A stretch of 64,000 nucleotides of DNA from Teredinibacter turnerae T7901. GTDB taxonomy: Bacteria; Pseudomonadota; Gammaproteobacteria; Pseudomonadales; Cellvibrionaceae. The stretch covers positions 4,399,125 to 4,463,124 of the forward strand of contig NC_012997.1 of NCBI RefSeq assembly GCF_000023025.1, written 5' to 3'. Both the position numbers and the translations under genes were made by a program. The notes under the pieces are model-generated. The model saw only the letters and a program-made list of their open reading frames with translations, was not told the origin of the DNA and did not search any database. The stretch's first letter is position 1. Every line of letters begins with the position of its first letter. Positions 8,553 to 17,222 of this stretch are shown piece by piece.

Positions 8553-9575
8553 ATGCAACAGTTCGCAAGTGATAATTACGCCGGTATGTGCCCAGAAGCA
8601 TTGGCATACCTCGAGAAAGCTAATGGTGGCCATGTTCCTGCCTATGGGGAAGACCCTTATACTGAAGAGGTTTGCGAACGATTCCGCGAGATATTCAAGC
8701 ACGATTGCGAGGTGTTTTTTGTATTCAATGGCACCGCGGCAAATTCCCTCGCGCTATCAACCTATTGCAAACCCTACCACAGTGTTATTTGTAGTGAGTT
8801 CGCTCATATAGAAACGGATGAGTGCGGTGCGCCGGAATTTTTTTCTCACGGCTCGAAGATTCTAACCGCTGCCGGTGAGCAAGGCAGACTGGGTTACGAG
8901 GGTATTGCATCGGTAGTACATAAACGGTCCGATGTGCACTACCCCAAACCCAAAGTTGTGAGTGTTACTCAAGCGACTGAACTTGGCACCGTGTACGACG
9001 TAAACCAGTTGCGTAACGTACAACGCGCGGCACAGGATTTTGATTTAAAAATTCACATGGACGGAGCCAGGTTTGCCAATGCCCTCGCGGAACTTAAAGC
9101 GACCCCCGCGGAAATTACACACGAGGTGGGGGTCGACGTACTTTGCCTGGGCGGTACTAAAAATGGGCTGGCGGTTGGCGATGCCGTTATCTTTTTTAAT
9201 CGCGACGATGCGGCCGAGTTCGATTACCGCTGTAAGCAGTCCGGTCAGTTGGCTTCAAAGATGCGGTTTATCTCCGCCCAATGGCTCGGAATTCTCGAGA
9301 ACGATGCCTGGTTAAAATACGGAGAGCACGCGAATAATTGTGCGATACAACTCGAATCCGAGCTGAAAAAAATTGACGAGTTGGAGTTACTATTTCCTCG
9401 GCAGGCAAATTCCGTGTTTGTTAACCTGCCCGAACACGTGCGGAACGGACTGGCAGCGAAAGGCTGGCGGTTTTATACCTTTATTGGTGCTGGCGGCGTG
9501 CGTTTGATGTGTTCCTGGAACACTCAACCAGAGTCGATCACGAACTTTATCCGCGACTTGAAAGGTCTGCTATAA
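8553..9575 (+). CDS. ltaE: Low-specificity L-threonine aldolase-type PLP enzyme
   Basis: The 340-residue protein is of the beta-eliminating lyase/threonine aldolase family, which splits L-threonine or allo-threonine to glycine and acetaldehyde in the cytosol. The expected order is visible: FASDNYAG at the N-terminus, VFNGTAANSLAL (PLP phosphate region), HIETDECGAPEFF, D170 in KIHMDGARFANAL (pyridine-nitrogen Asp) and the Schiff-base lysine K203 in LCLGGTKNGLAVGD. Length fits the family (330-350). The start is supported by AGGAG upstream. It is a monocistronic unit ending at a strong hairpin. Related substrates (beta-hydroxy amino acids) cannot be excluded. Confidence 0.9.
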   Translation: MQQFASDNYAGMCPEALAYLEKANGGHVPAYGEDPYTEEVCERFREIFKHDCEVFFVFNGTAANSLALSTYCKPYHSVICSEFAHIETDECGAPEFFSHGSKILTAAGEQGRLGYEGIASVVHKRSDVHYPKPKVVSVTQATELGTVYDVNQLRNVQRAAQDFDLKIHMDGARFANALAELKATPAEITHEVGVDVLCLGGTKNGLAVGDAVIFFNRDDAAEFDYRCKQSGQLASKMRFISAQWLGILENDAWLKYGEHANNCAIQLESELKKIDELELLFPRQANSVFVNLPEHVRNGLAAKGWRFYTFIGAGGVRLMCSWNTQPESITNFIRDLKGLL

Positions 9576-9594
9576 ACCAGAGTTGACGATAAAC

Positions 9595-9626
9595 CATGCC
9601 AGCCGGTGAATCACCCGGCTGGCATG
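9595..9626. terminator. Strong hairpin between convergent genes
   Basis: A perfect 12-bp stem (CATGCCAGCCGG at 9595-9606, CCGGCTGGCATG at 9615-9626) encloses an 8-base loop. It lies just after the aldolase stop and downstream of the leftward GH16 gene, so it can serve both. T-rich sequence is poor on the plus side. Confidence 0.7.
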
Positions 9627-9729
9627 TATACTGAACAGTATTGAACAGTCGGTTCAACTTTAGCCTGGAACGATCTGTTTACCAAAGCTATCTGACCAGC
9701 TATTGCGTGTTTTGCCTACTGTTGCCCCG

Positions 9730-11412
9730 TTATTGATAGACACGCACATAATCCACTTCGTATGAAGCAGGGAAGGCGGTACCGCTCGGGTCACCACCAT
9801 TATTACCACCGATGGCCAAATTTAAAATCATGTACATTGCTCGAGCGCGAAATGGATTCGAGCCGTCGGGGTTACGTATATTATTTAAATTCGCTTCATT
9901 CAACAGTATTCCATCCACATACAACCTAATAGAATCGTTATCCCAGTCCATTCGCCAGAGATGAAAATCGTTTGCCCACCCAGGGTAAATGGTTTCCAGG
10001 CTCGCTACCGATCGAGTGGATGAGTCCCAAGCCGCCGACCAGGCATCGGAATTGTTTGCTTTCCAGGCCAGGTTCGCTAATAAATTTCCGCGATAATATT
10101 CCATAATGTCAATTTCGCCATTCTCCGGCCACTTTCCATAACCCAACATCCAGAACGCTGGCCACAAGCCACCGCGGGTATCGATGCGCGCGCGCATATC
10201 GAAACGCCCATAGGTCCAATCAGCTTTCCCGGAGGTGGTAATACTGGCGGAAGTATATTGCGCTCCCTGATAATTCTCCCGTCTGGCCGTTATGGTTAAC
10301 ATACCATCGGCTACCCAGGCGTTTTCCGCCCTCGCGCGCGTGTAATATTGTGCTTCGTTATTTCGTACCATCCCCTCCTCGTAACCCCAGGTACTGGACG
10401 AAGGCAAACCGGTATAGTCAAAATCTTCTGCCCATACCAATTGTTTGGGTGCCGTCGGGTACATATCGCTGGGAGCAACAAATCGCCACTGTTGGTTGTG
10501 AGCGCCGGTGGGCGCGAACTGCAAAACATCTGTGCCACGGCTGCTGTCCGCCACCTGTAATACCTTGCCACTCAATCGCGAAACAATTTCAAAATAGCCG
10601 TTTTCTACAGCTCGAAGAGTCCACTGTTGATTGTCTGAGCCATAGTAGCTGTATTGTCGAATTTCGCCTCCGTCATCGAGAGAGCGGTTCCACACATCCA
10701 ATGACTTACCGCTGTTTCCCGCACGGATAGAATAAAAGCCATTGCCCAAGTCGGTGAGATCAAACTGCTGGTTTGTACGAAAGCCGTAGTCCCATTGGTG
10801 AATGACAGCTCCGTTTTCCGTGCTGTTATCGGACACATCCATGGCTAGTTCGCTACTGCGGGAAATAATCACGTACCGGCCGCTGGCGAGATGTGCTTCT
10901 GGTGGTGGCGTCGGTTCGGGCGAGGGACTTGTGCTGGGTATGACCGTTGGCTCGACAGTAGGAGTTGGCGACGGGCTCGGCGTCGATGATGGTGAAGGCG
11001 TTGGTGTCGGTGTAGCTGAAGGTGTCGGTGTCGCAGTAGGTGTTGGCGTGGCCGCCCCATTCAGGGTTACAAGCAAATCGGAAACTTGCGTTACATCACC
11101 GTTGGCAATGAAGCCGAAGCTGGCTTCACCACCCGCAGGAATCTGGTCGTTCCAACCGGCAGAACCGAATTCCCAGAGATTTCCACTGTGAGCGACTTCC
11201 TCAGCGTTCCATAAGTTAACAATCTCAAAATTAGCGGAAAACGATACCCGCCATTGAGAAATCGCATCTGCCCCATCGTTGTGGACAACAATCTCTCCTT
11301 GAAATCCGCCCTGCCAATAGTTAACAACGCTAAAATCCGCGTCCGCCGCGGAAACCCAGCGCCCCAAGAGCACTAAAAACACAGCGACGTACCAACGTAT
11401 CACACGCAACAT
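9730..11412 (-). CDS. Secreted GH16 glucanase with CBM2 and ricin-type lectin domain
   Basis: A 560-residue secreted enzyme. Residues 1-23 are a Sec signal peptide. About 25-120 is a cellulose-binding CBM2 (NYWQGGF, NLWNAEE, AGWNDQI aromatic strips). About 123-172 is a Thr/Pro linker. About 175-315 is a ricin B/CBM13-like lectin with QW repeats (NQQFDL, NQQWTL, NQQWRF). The C-terminal half is a GH16 jelly roll with the catalytic ExDxxE at E433/D435/E438 (GEIDIMEY). GH16 enzymes with this motif usually cut beta-1,3 or mixed-linked glucans; the exact substrate is not shown. An intact GGAGG precedes the ATG. Its linker is Pro/Thr-rich, unlike the poly-Ser linkers of the two cellulases in this window. 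Confidence 0.94.
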   Translation of the reverse strand: MLRVIRWYVAVFLVLLGRWVSAADADFSVVNYWQGGFQGEIVVHNDGADAISQWRVSFSANFEIVNLWNAEEVAHSGNLWEFGSAGWNDQIPAGGEASFGFIANGDVTQVSDLLVTLNGAATPTPTATPTPSATPTPTPSPSSTPSPSPTPTVEPTVIPSTSPSPEPTPPPEAHLASGRYVIISRSSELAMDVSDNSTENGAVIHQWDYGFRTNQQFDLTDLGNGFYSIRAGNSGKSLDVWNRSLDDGGEIRQYSYYGSDNQQWTLRAVENGYFEIVSRLSGKVLQVADSSRGTDVLQFAPTGAHNQQWRFVAPSDMYPTAPKQLVWAEDFDYTGLPSSSTWGYEEGMVRNNEAQYYTRARAENAWVADGMLTITARRENYQGAQYTSASITTSGKADWTYGRFDMRARIDTRGGLWPAFWMLGYGKWPENGEIDIMEYYRGNLLANLAWKANNSDAWSAAWDSSTRSVASLETIYPGWANDFHLWRMDWDNDSIRLYVDGILLNEANLNNIRNPDGSNPFRARAMYMILNLAIGGNNGGDPSGTAFPASYEVDYVRVYQ

Positions 11413-11652
11413 AATTGCCTCCGTTATTCATTATTATTTGCCAGCGCTCGTTGAGCGCTTTCTACACATTATTATGCGGTTAATTATTTACAACCGTGAT
11501 GGGAGTAGCGAACCCGTAGTAGGACAACGAGGTTTTTAGGCAAATACGGTGACAAACGCGCAATTAACAGCTACGGAAGACGCGAGGCCAAACGCAAAAG
11601 GGTCTCCGTTCAGCCCAAACAATTAAGCGACTTAATTTAAGCCGCTACCGGT

Positions 11653-13023
11653 TTAGTGAGGATTTTGCGCAAAATAGATTTTTGCCGCCGCACGTACTTT
11701 AGGCGCAAGCAGCAACGCAGACGTCATCGTCGGAATTGCCATCAGCGCGTACATAATATCGATGATGTTAACCACCAGATTAAGCGATACCACAGAACTG
11801 AGCACCACCAACATCAAATAAAACCAGATGTAGTGCTCTTGGTATTGCGCTCCAATGAGAAAGCCGAGGCATTTACTGCCATAGTACCAAAAGGTAAAAA
11901 CAGTACTCATGCTAAGTAGGGTTACCACCACGACCAGTATCCACTTACCGCCACCAGGGAAGAGCAAATCAAAGGCCTGCGTCGTCAACGCGATCCCGTC
12001 GGCTTCACTCGCCGACCACACGCCACTAACAAGTATGACTAGCGCCGTACAAGTGCATACCAAAAGCGTATCGATAACCGGGCCTAACATCGCAACCAAT
12101 CCTTCGCGCACGGGTTCAGCGGTTTTTGCGGCACCATGTGCCATTGCTTCGGTGCCGATCCCGGCTTCGTTAGAAAACGCGGCGCGCCGCACTCCCATAA
12201 TTATCACACTGCCCAGCGCACCGCCCGCTACAGCATGCCCTGAAAACGCATCACTGAAAATCAGTGCAAATGCCGCTGGAATTTTCTCTAGGTTCGTCAT
12301 CAACACTCCGGCGGTAAGCAGCAGGTAACCAATCACCATCGCAGGAACCAAAACGCCCGTTACGCTCCCCAAGCGACGCAATCGCCCCCAGGCCACCGCG
12401 AGAACGACGCCAGCAAGCAAAAACCCCACGGAGAGGTCAAAACCAAAGTGACTTTCTGCGGAAGCCATTCCCGTCGACTCTCCCACAGTTTGCCGCAGAA
12501 TAGCCACGAGCTGGTTAATCTGGAAACTGGGCATGGTGCCCAGAAGCCCCGCGAAGGCAAAAAAATAGGCGAGCGGCAGCCAGCGCTGACCCAAGCCTTC
12601 GCGCACCACATACATAGGTCCACCCTGCCACTTACCTTCAGAATCTTTGCCGCGGTACATAACCGCGAGTGTACAGGTATAAAATTTGGTGGCGATACCC
12701 AGGCAAGCGCTTACCCACATCCAAAAAATTGCGCCAGGCCCCCCCATGGAGATCGCCAGCGCCACACCCGCTACATTGCCCATACCGAGCGTTCCGGATA
12801 GTGCAGTGCTCAGCGCCTGAAAGTGCGAAAGTTGGCCTCTGTCGTGATCATCAGCGCCCCTTCCTAACAACGCTACACTGCGGGTGAGATAACGGTAGGG
12901 TAAAAAGCGCGAATGGAGGCAGAAAAAGATACCTCCGCCGACGAGCAGAAACACCAGAGGTAAGCCCCAGACAATGCCGACGACGGTGGAAAGAAATTGA
13001 TTAAGCGATTCACTGTTGAGCAT
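11653..13023 (-). CDS. Alanine or glycine:cation symporter (AGCS family)
   Basis: A 456-residue inner-membrane carrier with about ten to eleven hydrophobic segments. The AGCS hallmarks are present: the N-terminal stretch VGGGIFFCLHSRFLPYRY, the signature SALSGTLGMGNVAGVALAI (helix 2), and RRAAFSNEAGIGTEAMAHGAA. The family imports alanine or glycine with Na+ (or H+), fitting the marine setting suggested by other genes. Length fits (440-500). The gene is single, leftward, with about 500 gene-free bases before it. The substrate cannot be told from sequence, because AGCS members also carry glutamine. Confidence 0.92.
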   Translation of the reverse strand: MLNSESLNQFLSTVVGIVWGLPLVFLLVGGGIFFCLHSRFLPYRYLTRSVALLGRGADDHDRGQLSHFQALSTALSGTLGMGNVAGVALAISMGGPGAIFWMWVSACLGIATKFYTCTLAVMYRGKDSEGKWQGGPMYVVREGLGQRWLPLAYFFAFAGLLGTMPSFQINQLVAILRQTVGESTGMASAESHFGFDLSVGFLLAGVVLAVAWGRLRRLGSVTGVLVPAMVIGYLLLTAGVLMTNLEKIPAAFALIFSDAFSGHAVAGGALGSVIIMGVRRAAFSNEAGIGTEAMAHGAAKTAEPVREGLVAMLGPVIDTLLVCTCTALVILVSGVWSASEADGIALTTQAFDLLFPGGGKWILVVVVTLLSMSTVFTFWYYGSKCLGFLIGAQYQEHYIWFYLMLVVLSSVVSLNLVVNIIDIMYALMAIPTMTSALLLAPKVRAAAKIYFAQNPH

Positions 13024-13526
13024 GAAAATTTATTATCCGATAAAGATTAGAGTGTGCGAGACGCGTCAGGCTCTCAAGATATCCAGCACATAGATCGTGG
13101 AAACTGCCGCCAACCTCGCCTAGATCCAAGCAATAGACGATCCGCATTCAAAACAATCGGATTATATCGTCGCTATTACCTCCCAGTAAAAAGTCGGATA
13201 TTTGCGGAAACTGCAGTCTCATTCCGTAAACGAGATTCCCCAAGCCTCAGCCCAGTGTGACAAAAGCACCTTTTAAATGGTCAGCGGCTGTACAATTTCG
13301 GCGCATCTTTTGGCCTAATGGTTTAAGCGAAAGCACGATTGACCACACCTCGCTCAATGTTCAGGGCAAAAACGGTAGGTAACTTGTTCATTTCTGATCA
13401 GCGACTAAAACCGAGTAGCAAAACGGGCGCTAAGGGCCAGAAACGAATGCAGACGCAGGCTGTTCCTCGCTCGTCGACAACTGTAGCGGCCTAAAACCAG
13501 AGCGAACACACAATGGAGGTATCACC
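13024..13526. other. Gene-free divergent region before the lysis cassette
   Basis: About 500 bases between the leftward symporter and the rightward endolysin. It should contain both promoters. The end carries AATGGAGGTATCACC, a strong Shine-Dalgarno for 13527. Short frames in it lack ribosome sites and recognisable sequence. No attachment-site repeat was noticed. Confidence 0.4.
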
Positions 13527-14060
13527 ATGGCAGATTTTTCCGTCGCTATCACATCCACGCTAAAGGCAGAGGGCGGTTATGTACACGACCCTGACGACCC
13601 CGGCGGCGAAACTTACAAAGGCATCGCCCGTAACCGCAACTCCAAATGGCAGGGCTGGATCGCCGTCGACCTATTGAAAAAGCAACGCGGGTTTCCAGCA
13701 AACCTGGAAGACGACCCTCAATTACAGGCACTGGTACACGAGCTCTATGAGCTTAATTACTGGGACAAAATACGTGGCGATGACATTGTCGATCAGGACA
13801 TCGCTGACTCCATTTTTGATTTTGCCGTCAACGCTGGCCCTGCCACCAGCAGCAAACTTGCTCAGCTGGCTGTCGGTGCGACGGCCGATGGGGTTATTGG
13901 AGAAAAAACGCTGGAAAAACTCAACGCAGAGGATAAGCGCACGTTTCTGGCAACCTTCGCAATCGCCAAGATCGGTCGCTATATCTCCATCTGTGAATCC
14001 CGACGCGAGAGCCGAAAATATTTTTACGGTTGGGTGAGACGTACCCTGGAGGGCATGTAA
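13527..14060 (+). CDS. GH108-type endolysin / secretion activator protein
   Basis: A 177-residue muramidase-like protein. The family motif EGGYVHDPDDPGGETYKGI begins with the catalytic Glu (E15). It is followed by LYELNYWDKI and DSIFDFAVNAGP, then a C-terminal peptidoglycan-binding part (LAVGATADGVIGEKTLEKLN). GH108 enzymes cut the glycan of peptidoglycan and occur both in phages and as secretion activator (ZliS-like) proteins. There is no signal peptide, so release would need a holin, and a holin-like gene starts 2 bases after the stop. GGAGG lies ahead of the ATG. No capsid, tail or integrase genes are nearby. Confidence 0.9.
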   Translation: MADFSVAITSTLKAEGGYVHDPDDPGGETYKGIARNRNSKWQGWIAVDLLKKQRGFPANLEDDPQLQALVHELYELNYWDKIRGDDIVDQDIADSIFDFAVNAGPATSSKLAQLAVGATADGVIGEKTLEKLNAEDKRTFLATFAIAKIGRYISICESRRESRKYFYGWVRRTLEGM

Positions 14061-14062
14061 CC

Positions 14063-14569
14063 ATGGCAAATTTTTTAGCAAACTTGTTTAGCGCCGGAGC
14101 CAGTAATCTGGTAGAAGCTGTCGGCGATGCCTTAGATAAAAACTTTACCAGCGACGAGGAACGCAAATCTATCGAACTGGAGCTGCGCAAAGCGGCTATG
14201 CAGTATGAATTGGAGATCGCGTCGCTAAGCCTTAACGAGAAAAAAGCCTACCTGGCAGATACTTCCAGCGCACGGGAACATCAATCGCGAGTGCAAGAGA
14301 GCGAGCATGCCAGCTGGCTGGCCAAAAACGTTCATCCGCTATTAGCAGTGAGCATTATCGGGCTGACGTTTCTGATGTATTTTTGGATCATCCAGGGAGG
14401 AGCAGCGCGCTTGGAGGCCGATGGGATGAAAGATATCATCATCTACATTCTTGGCGCGCTTACTACGGTGTCCACCCAGGTGGCCGCCTACTTCTTCGGC
14501 TCCAGCCAGGGCAGTAAGGACAAGCAAAAGTCTCTGGACAATATCGCTGCGGGCACAGCGAGAAAATAA
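14063..14569 (+). CDS. 3TM-type holin, partner of the endolysin
   Basis: A 168-residue protein placed two bases after the GH108 stop. A charged N-terminal half (DEERKSIELELRKAAMQYELEIASLSLNEKK) probably forms an amphipathic or coiled-coil helix. It is followed by hydrophobic segments around 96-118 (HPLLAVSIIGLTFLMYFWI) and 128-150 (IIIYILGALTTVSTQVAAYFFG), ending in a short charged tail. This arrangement resembles the GTA holin-3TM family. An upstream in-frame ATG at 14030 would overlap the endolysin; 14063 is preferred because it follows GGAGGGCATGTAACC. It would form inner-membrane lesions that let the endolysin reach the wall. The family call is from pattern memory. Confidence 0.8.
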   Translation: MANFLANLFSAGASNLVEAVGDALDKNFTSDEERKSIELELRKAAMQYELEIASLSLNEKKAYLADTSSAREHQSRVQESEHASWLAKNVHPLLAVSIIGLTFLMYFWIIQGGAARLEADGMKDIIIYILGALTTVSTQVAAYFFGSSQGSKDKQKSLDNIAAGTARK

Positions 14570-14803
14570 ACCAACCGAAGCAATTTGCCCTATGCTACAC
14601 CTGAACAGTTGTTTAGATATTTACATCGAAGTGATAACAACCGGAAAAGGCTGTAGCTACGAAATTATCAAACGACGCTCGGCAGCCAGAATCACACCTA
14701 GTCTGGTTACCGAGTCATACCAATCCAGGGTGTAGTATTAACATATCCACGACCTATAGTACGCTTGCCCCTTAGATTCATCGGTAGTTAACCAGGAGTT
14801 GTC

Positions 14804-14992
14804 ATGACAACCGAAACACCAAGCAAAGCCATCAGCAAAACAAAGGCAGCTATCTGCGATAAAAAAAATTCGAGCCAGGAGTCCATCAGAGAAGGACGCA
14901 AATATGCATTCAGCAGTATAAAAGGCAAGAGCAAAGGAAAGGTACGCTATATTGAGACCAACGATCCCAGCAAAGGATGCCGGTTTCTCTAG
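14804..14992 (+). CDS. Small basic protein of unknown function
   Basis: A 62-residue frame with a good ribosome site (AGGAG at 14794-14798, 5 bases before the ATG). The product is rich in Lys and Ser (SKAISKTKAAICDKKNSSQ, SIKGKSKGKVRYIE) and ends DPSKGCRFL. It has no hydrophobic segment and no recognised domain. It could be a DNA- or RNA-binding accessory protein, but nothing shows that. It sits 234 bases after the holin in the same direction. Confidence 0.5.
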   Translation: MTTETPSKAISKTKAAICDKKNSSQESIREGRKYAFSSIKGKSKGKVRYIETNDPSKGCRFL

Positions 14993-15413
14993 GTTTTTGC
15001 TCATCCAATGTTCTGCGAATGTGAAGCATGCGCCCACTAACGTTTGTGAGCATCAGGTTAGATAAAATTATAATGATCGAAACTATGCACCATACTGGAC
15101 ACGGATTTTTAAGGTGCAAATTTTTTCGGCATGGCAGAACGAGCACGATCCAATGATAAGAACGCAATTTTCCCTGAAAAACTAAAATTAAAGAAAATTG
15201 TGTCACCTAGTATTTCATTTCCATCTTTACACTTCCTACGTTTGTGATAGGTGTGCGCCGAATTTACACCCCATTGCGTTGGTATAAAATTCGCATTTAT
15301 ATACAGCCACTACGCCCCTATCGCCACCCACATTTTATACGGATGTCCGAACTCCAATTACCAGCAGGTAAATGAATCGGCTTTTCCGTTCCATCATTGT
15401 TTAGGAAGATACA
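14993..15413. other. Gene-free stretch before acyltransferase
   Basis: About 420 A+T-rich bases. Frames here are short, without ribosome sites, and give no recognisable protein. A TTTAGGAAGATACA Shine-Dalgarno for the next gene lies at the right end. Nothing else is supported. Confidence 0.35.
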
Positions 15414-16484
15414 ATGCTCATTGCGCAAGGAAAGTCGTTAGCCTACGCTTCAACTCAAGCAACACCCCTTGAGTCTTATCAGGCACGAGTTGCCCACTAC
15501 AGCACAACAATTAAGCTCTGCCGCGTGTTGTGCATTTTTTTTATGACCTATGTTCATATCCACCTTTTTAAAGATCCGGCGCTTCAATCTTCACCAATTT
15601 ATCTGACAATCACCACATTCCTACGCGATATTATTGGCCGCTCAAGCGTCCCCCTCCTCTCGGTTATTTCAGGCTTCCTAGTGGTCGGTTATTTTGGTCG
15701 AAAATCTTTGGGCAGTTTCTATTACGGGAGAATGCAGGTTCTCATTTACCCCTTATTGTTTTGGAAAATTACTGGGCTTTTACTCATTATCGCAATGGAT
15801 GGCTGGCGCACACCAACACTCAACAACTTTTTTCCGCTGACCGGTCATGGGGGCTATCCGCACCTGACTTTTTTGCGCGACCTTTTTGTTGTTTGCCTGC
15901 TCTCACCACTTTTGTTCTGGCTCGTAAGACGGTTTTATTTTTCTTTTTTAGTCATTTTTATTGCCTGCATTTACATGGATTTTTCGCCCATTATTTTACG
16001 CAGCCAGATCCTCGGTTTTTTTGTGCTGGGTATCGCGATCGCGATAAAGCCATTTCCGCCCATGCCGACACTAAAATATCTAGTGCCTGTGGGGTTTATT
16101 GCGGTAAGTGTTTTGTTGGTTTTATTCAAGCTGGAACTCACAACCATAGACATCAAAGCGCTCCCCCACTTTGACGACTTAGTTCTACGACCCATCTGTG
16201 CATATACCATGTTTGTCGTTGCGCTTGAAGTAGCTAAAACCAAACATCTGGCTGCGATCTTGGTATGGCTTGAGCCCGCCGTTTTTTTACTGTTCCTCAG
16301 CCACTTTGCCTTCGGAAACGTATTTAAAGGTATATTTACCAACCTTCCTATTGTGTATACCCCAACGATCTATACCGCCGTAATACTAATTATTCCAGTA
16401 CTATGTTTTGTTGCCGCTATAATAATTAAACGACTTCTAAGCTTTGTGCCCAAGAATCTATCAGTTTGGGTTGCAGGAAAATAA
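15414..16484 (+). CDS. Acyltransferase 3 family membrane protein
   Basis: A 356-residue integral membrane protein with about ten hydrophobic helices. The start resembles acyltransferase-3 proteins: KLCRVLCIFFMTYVHIH, with the conserved His in helix 1, then a second element with FLRDIIGRSSVPLLSVISGFLV. These proteins move acetyl or succinyl groups across the inner membrane onto exported sugars (OafA, OpgC, ExoZ types). A well-placed AGGAAG precedes the ATG. There is no neighbouring glycan cluster, so the acceptor is unknown. The N-terminal 28 residues are hydrophilic and may be extra; no better internal start was found. Confidence 0.78.
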   Translation: MLIAQGKSLAYASTQATPLESYQARVAHYSTTIKLCRVLCIFFMTYVHIHLFKDPALQSSPIYLTITTFLRDIIGRSSVPLLSVISGFLVVGYFGRKSLGSFYYGRMQVLIYPLLFWKITGLLLIIAMDGWRTPTLNNFFPLTGHGGYPHLTFLRDLFVVCLLSPLLFWLVRRFYFSFLVIFIACIYMDFSPIILRSQILGFFVLGIAIAIKPFPPMPTLKYLVPVGFIAVSVLLVLFKLELTTIDIKALPHFDDLVLRPICAYTMFVVALEVAKTKHLAAILVWLEPAVFLLFLSHFAFGNVFKGIFTNLPIVYTPTIYTAVILIIPVLCFVAAIIIKRLLSFVPKNLSVWVAGK

Positions 16485-16541
16485 CAAGCAGTTAATGTAA
16501 CGTCGATTAAACACACTCGCTGTTTTGAGACCCAGACTGTT

Positions 16542-17033
16542 ATGGCGACATTCAACCTTCAACCCATTCCCGCTAACCAGCGGGGGGTACTGGAAGTCCT
16601 GTTCCAATTCTACCTGTACGAACTCTCCGCAATAGTCGAACTGCGCCAGTCCGACGATGGCTATTTCAGCTACGACTTTAGCGTACTGGACAAATATTGG
16701 TCTGCCCCGGACCACTATCCCTACTTCATCTCCGCCGAAAGTGGCATCGCTGGCTTTGTGCTTGTGCGGCAATATCCAGGACTGGACCAAAGGTACGATA
16801 TAGAGCAATTTTTCATTCTTGCGGCACACAAACGGAAAGGGCTTGGTGCCTCGGCTCTTGCTCAACTACTTGAGAAGTATCCTGGCGACTGGCAGATTCG
16901 CGTGCTCCCGGAAAACCTCGTCGCGCACCGGTTTTGGCAACGCTCAATCGAGCGAGCAATCGGCCTGCAGTGCACACCGACAGCGAAGCTGGAAGATAAT
17001 CTGGTTATGGACTTCTACGAATTTGCAGTATAG
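16542..17033 (+). CDS. GNAT-family N-acetyltransferase
   Basis: A 163-residue GNAT protein with clear motif A: IEQFFILAAHKRKGLGASALAQLL holds the R/KxxGxG acetyl-CoA loop (KRKGLGA). It is followed by motif B-like VLPENLVAHRFWQRSIERA. The N-terminal half has the usual helices (LEVLFQFYLYELSAI). It is related to predicted acetyltransferases that carry an FYLYELSA-type start. Substrate is unknown. It lies 57 bases after the acyltransferase, in the same direction, and could share its transcript. Confidence 0.82.
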   Translation: MATFNLQPIPANQRGVLEVLFQFYLYELSAIVELRQSDDGYFSYDFSVLDKYWSAPDHYPYFISAESGIAGFVLVRQYPGLDQRYDIEQFFILAAHKRKGLGASALAQLLEKYPGDWQIRVLPENLVAHRFWQRSIERAIGLQCTPTAKLEDNLVMDFYEFAV

Positions 17034-17115
17034 TTAACCCCGCAAACACTCGTTTAATTCAATGCGACGGGCTGTTGTAACTCTCCCGTGATAGCAATAC
17101 ACCTAAAGGTGCTGG

Positions 17116-17148
17116 CGCTGACACAGACAAAACTTGCCTGTGTCAGCG
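17116..17148. terminator. Hairpin after GNAT gene
   Basis: Eleven-bp perfect stem (CGCTGACACAG at 17116-17126, CTGTGTCAGCG at 17138-17148) with an 11-base loop, 80 bases after the GNAT stop and 75 before the next gene. There is no T-run, so termination is inferred from position. Confidence 0.5.
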
Positions 17149-17222
17149 TGCATTAGCAGGATTGCTAAATTATCGAACGAGCGTTTCGCCAGCTTGCCGC
17201 TTCTAATACATGGGAAATTTTT

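Noticed and set aside
10802-11191. Plus-strand Gly/Val-rich frame over the GH16 linker
   Set aside because: Antisense of the Thr/Pro linker of the GH16 enzyme; the GVG repeats follow from ACC/CCG codons read backwards.
13054-13260. Short plus-strand frame before the endolysin
   Set aside because: No ribosome site; composition does not look coding.
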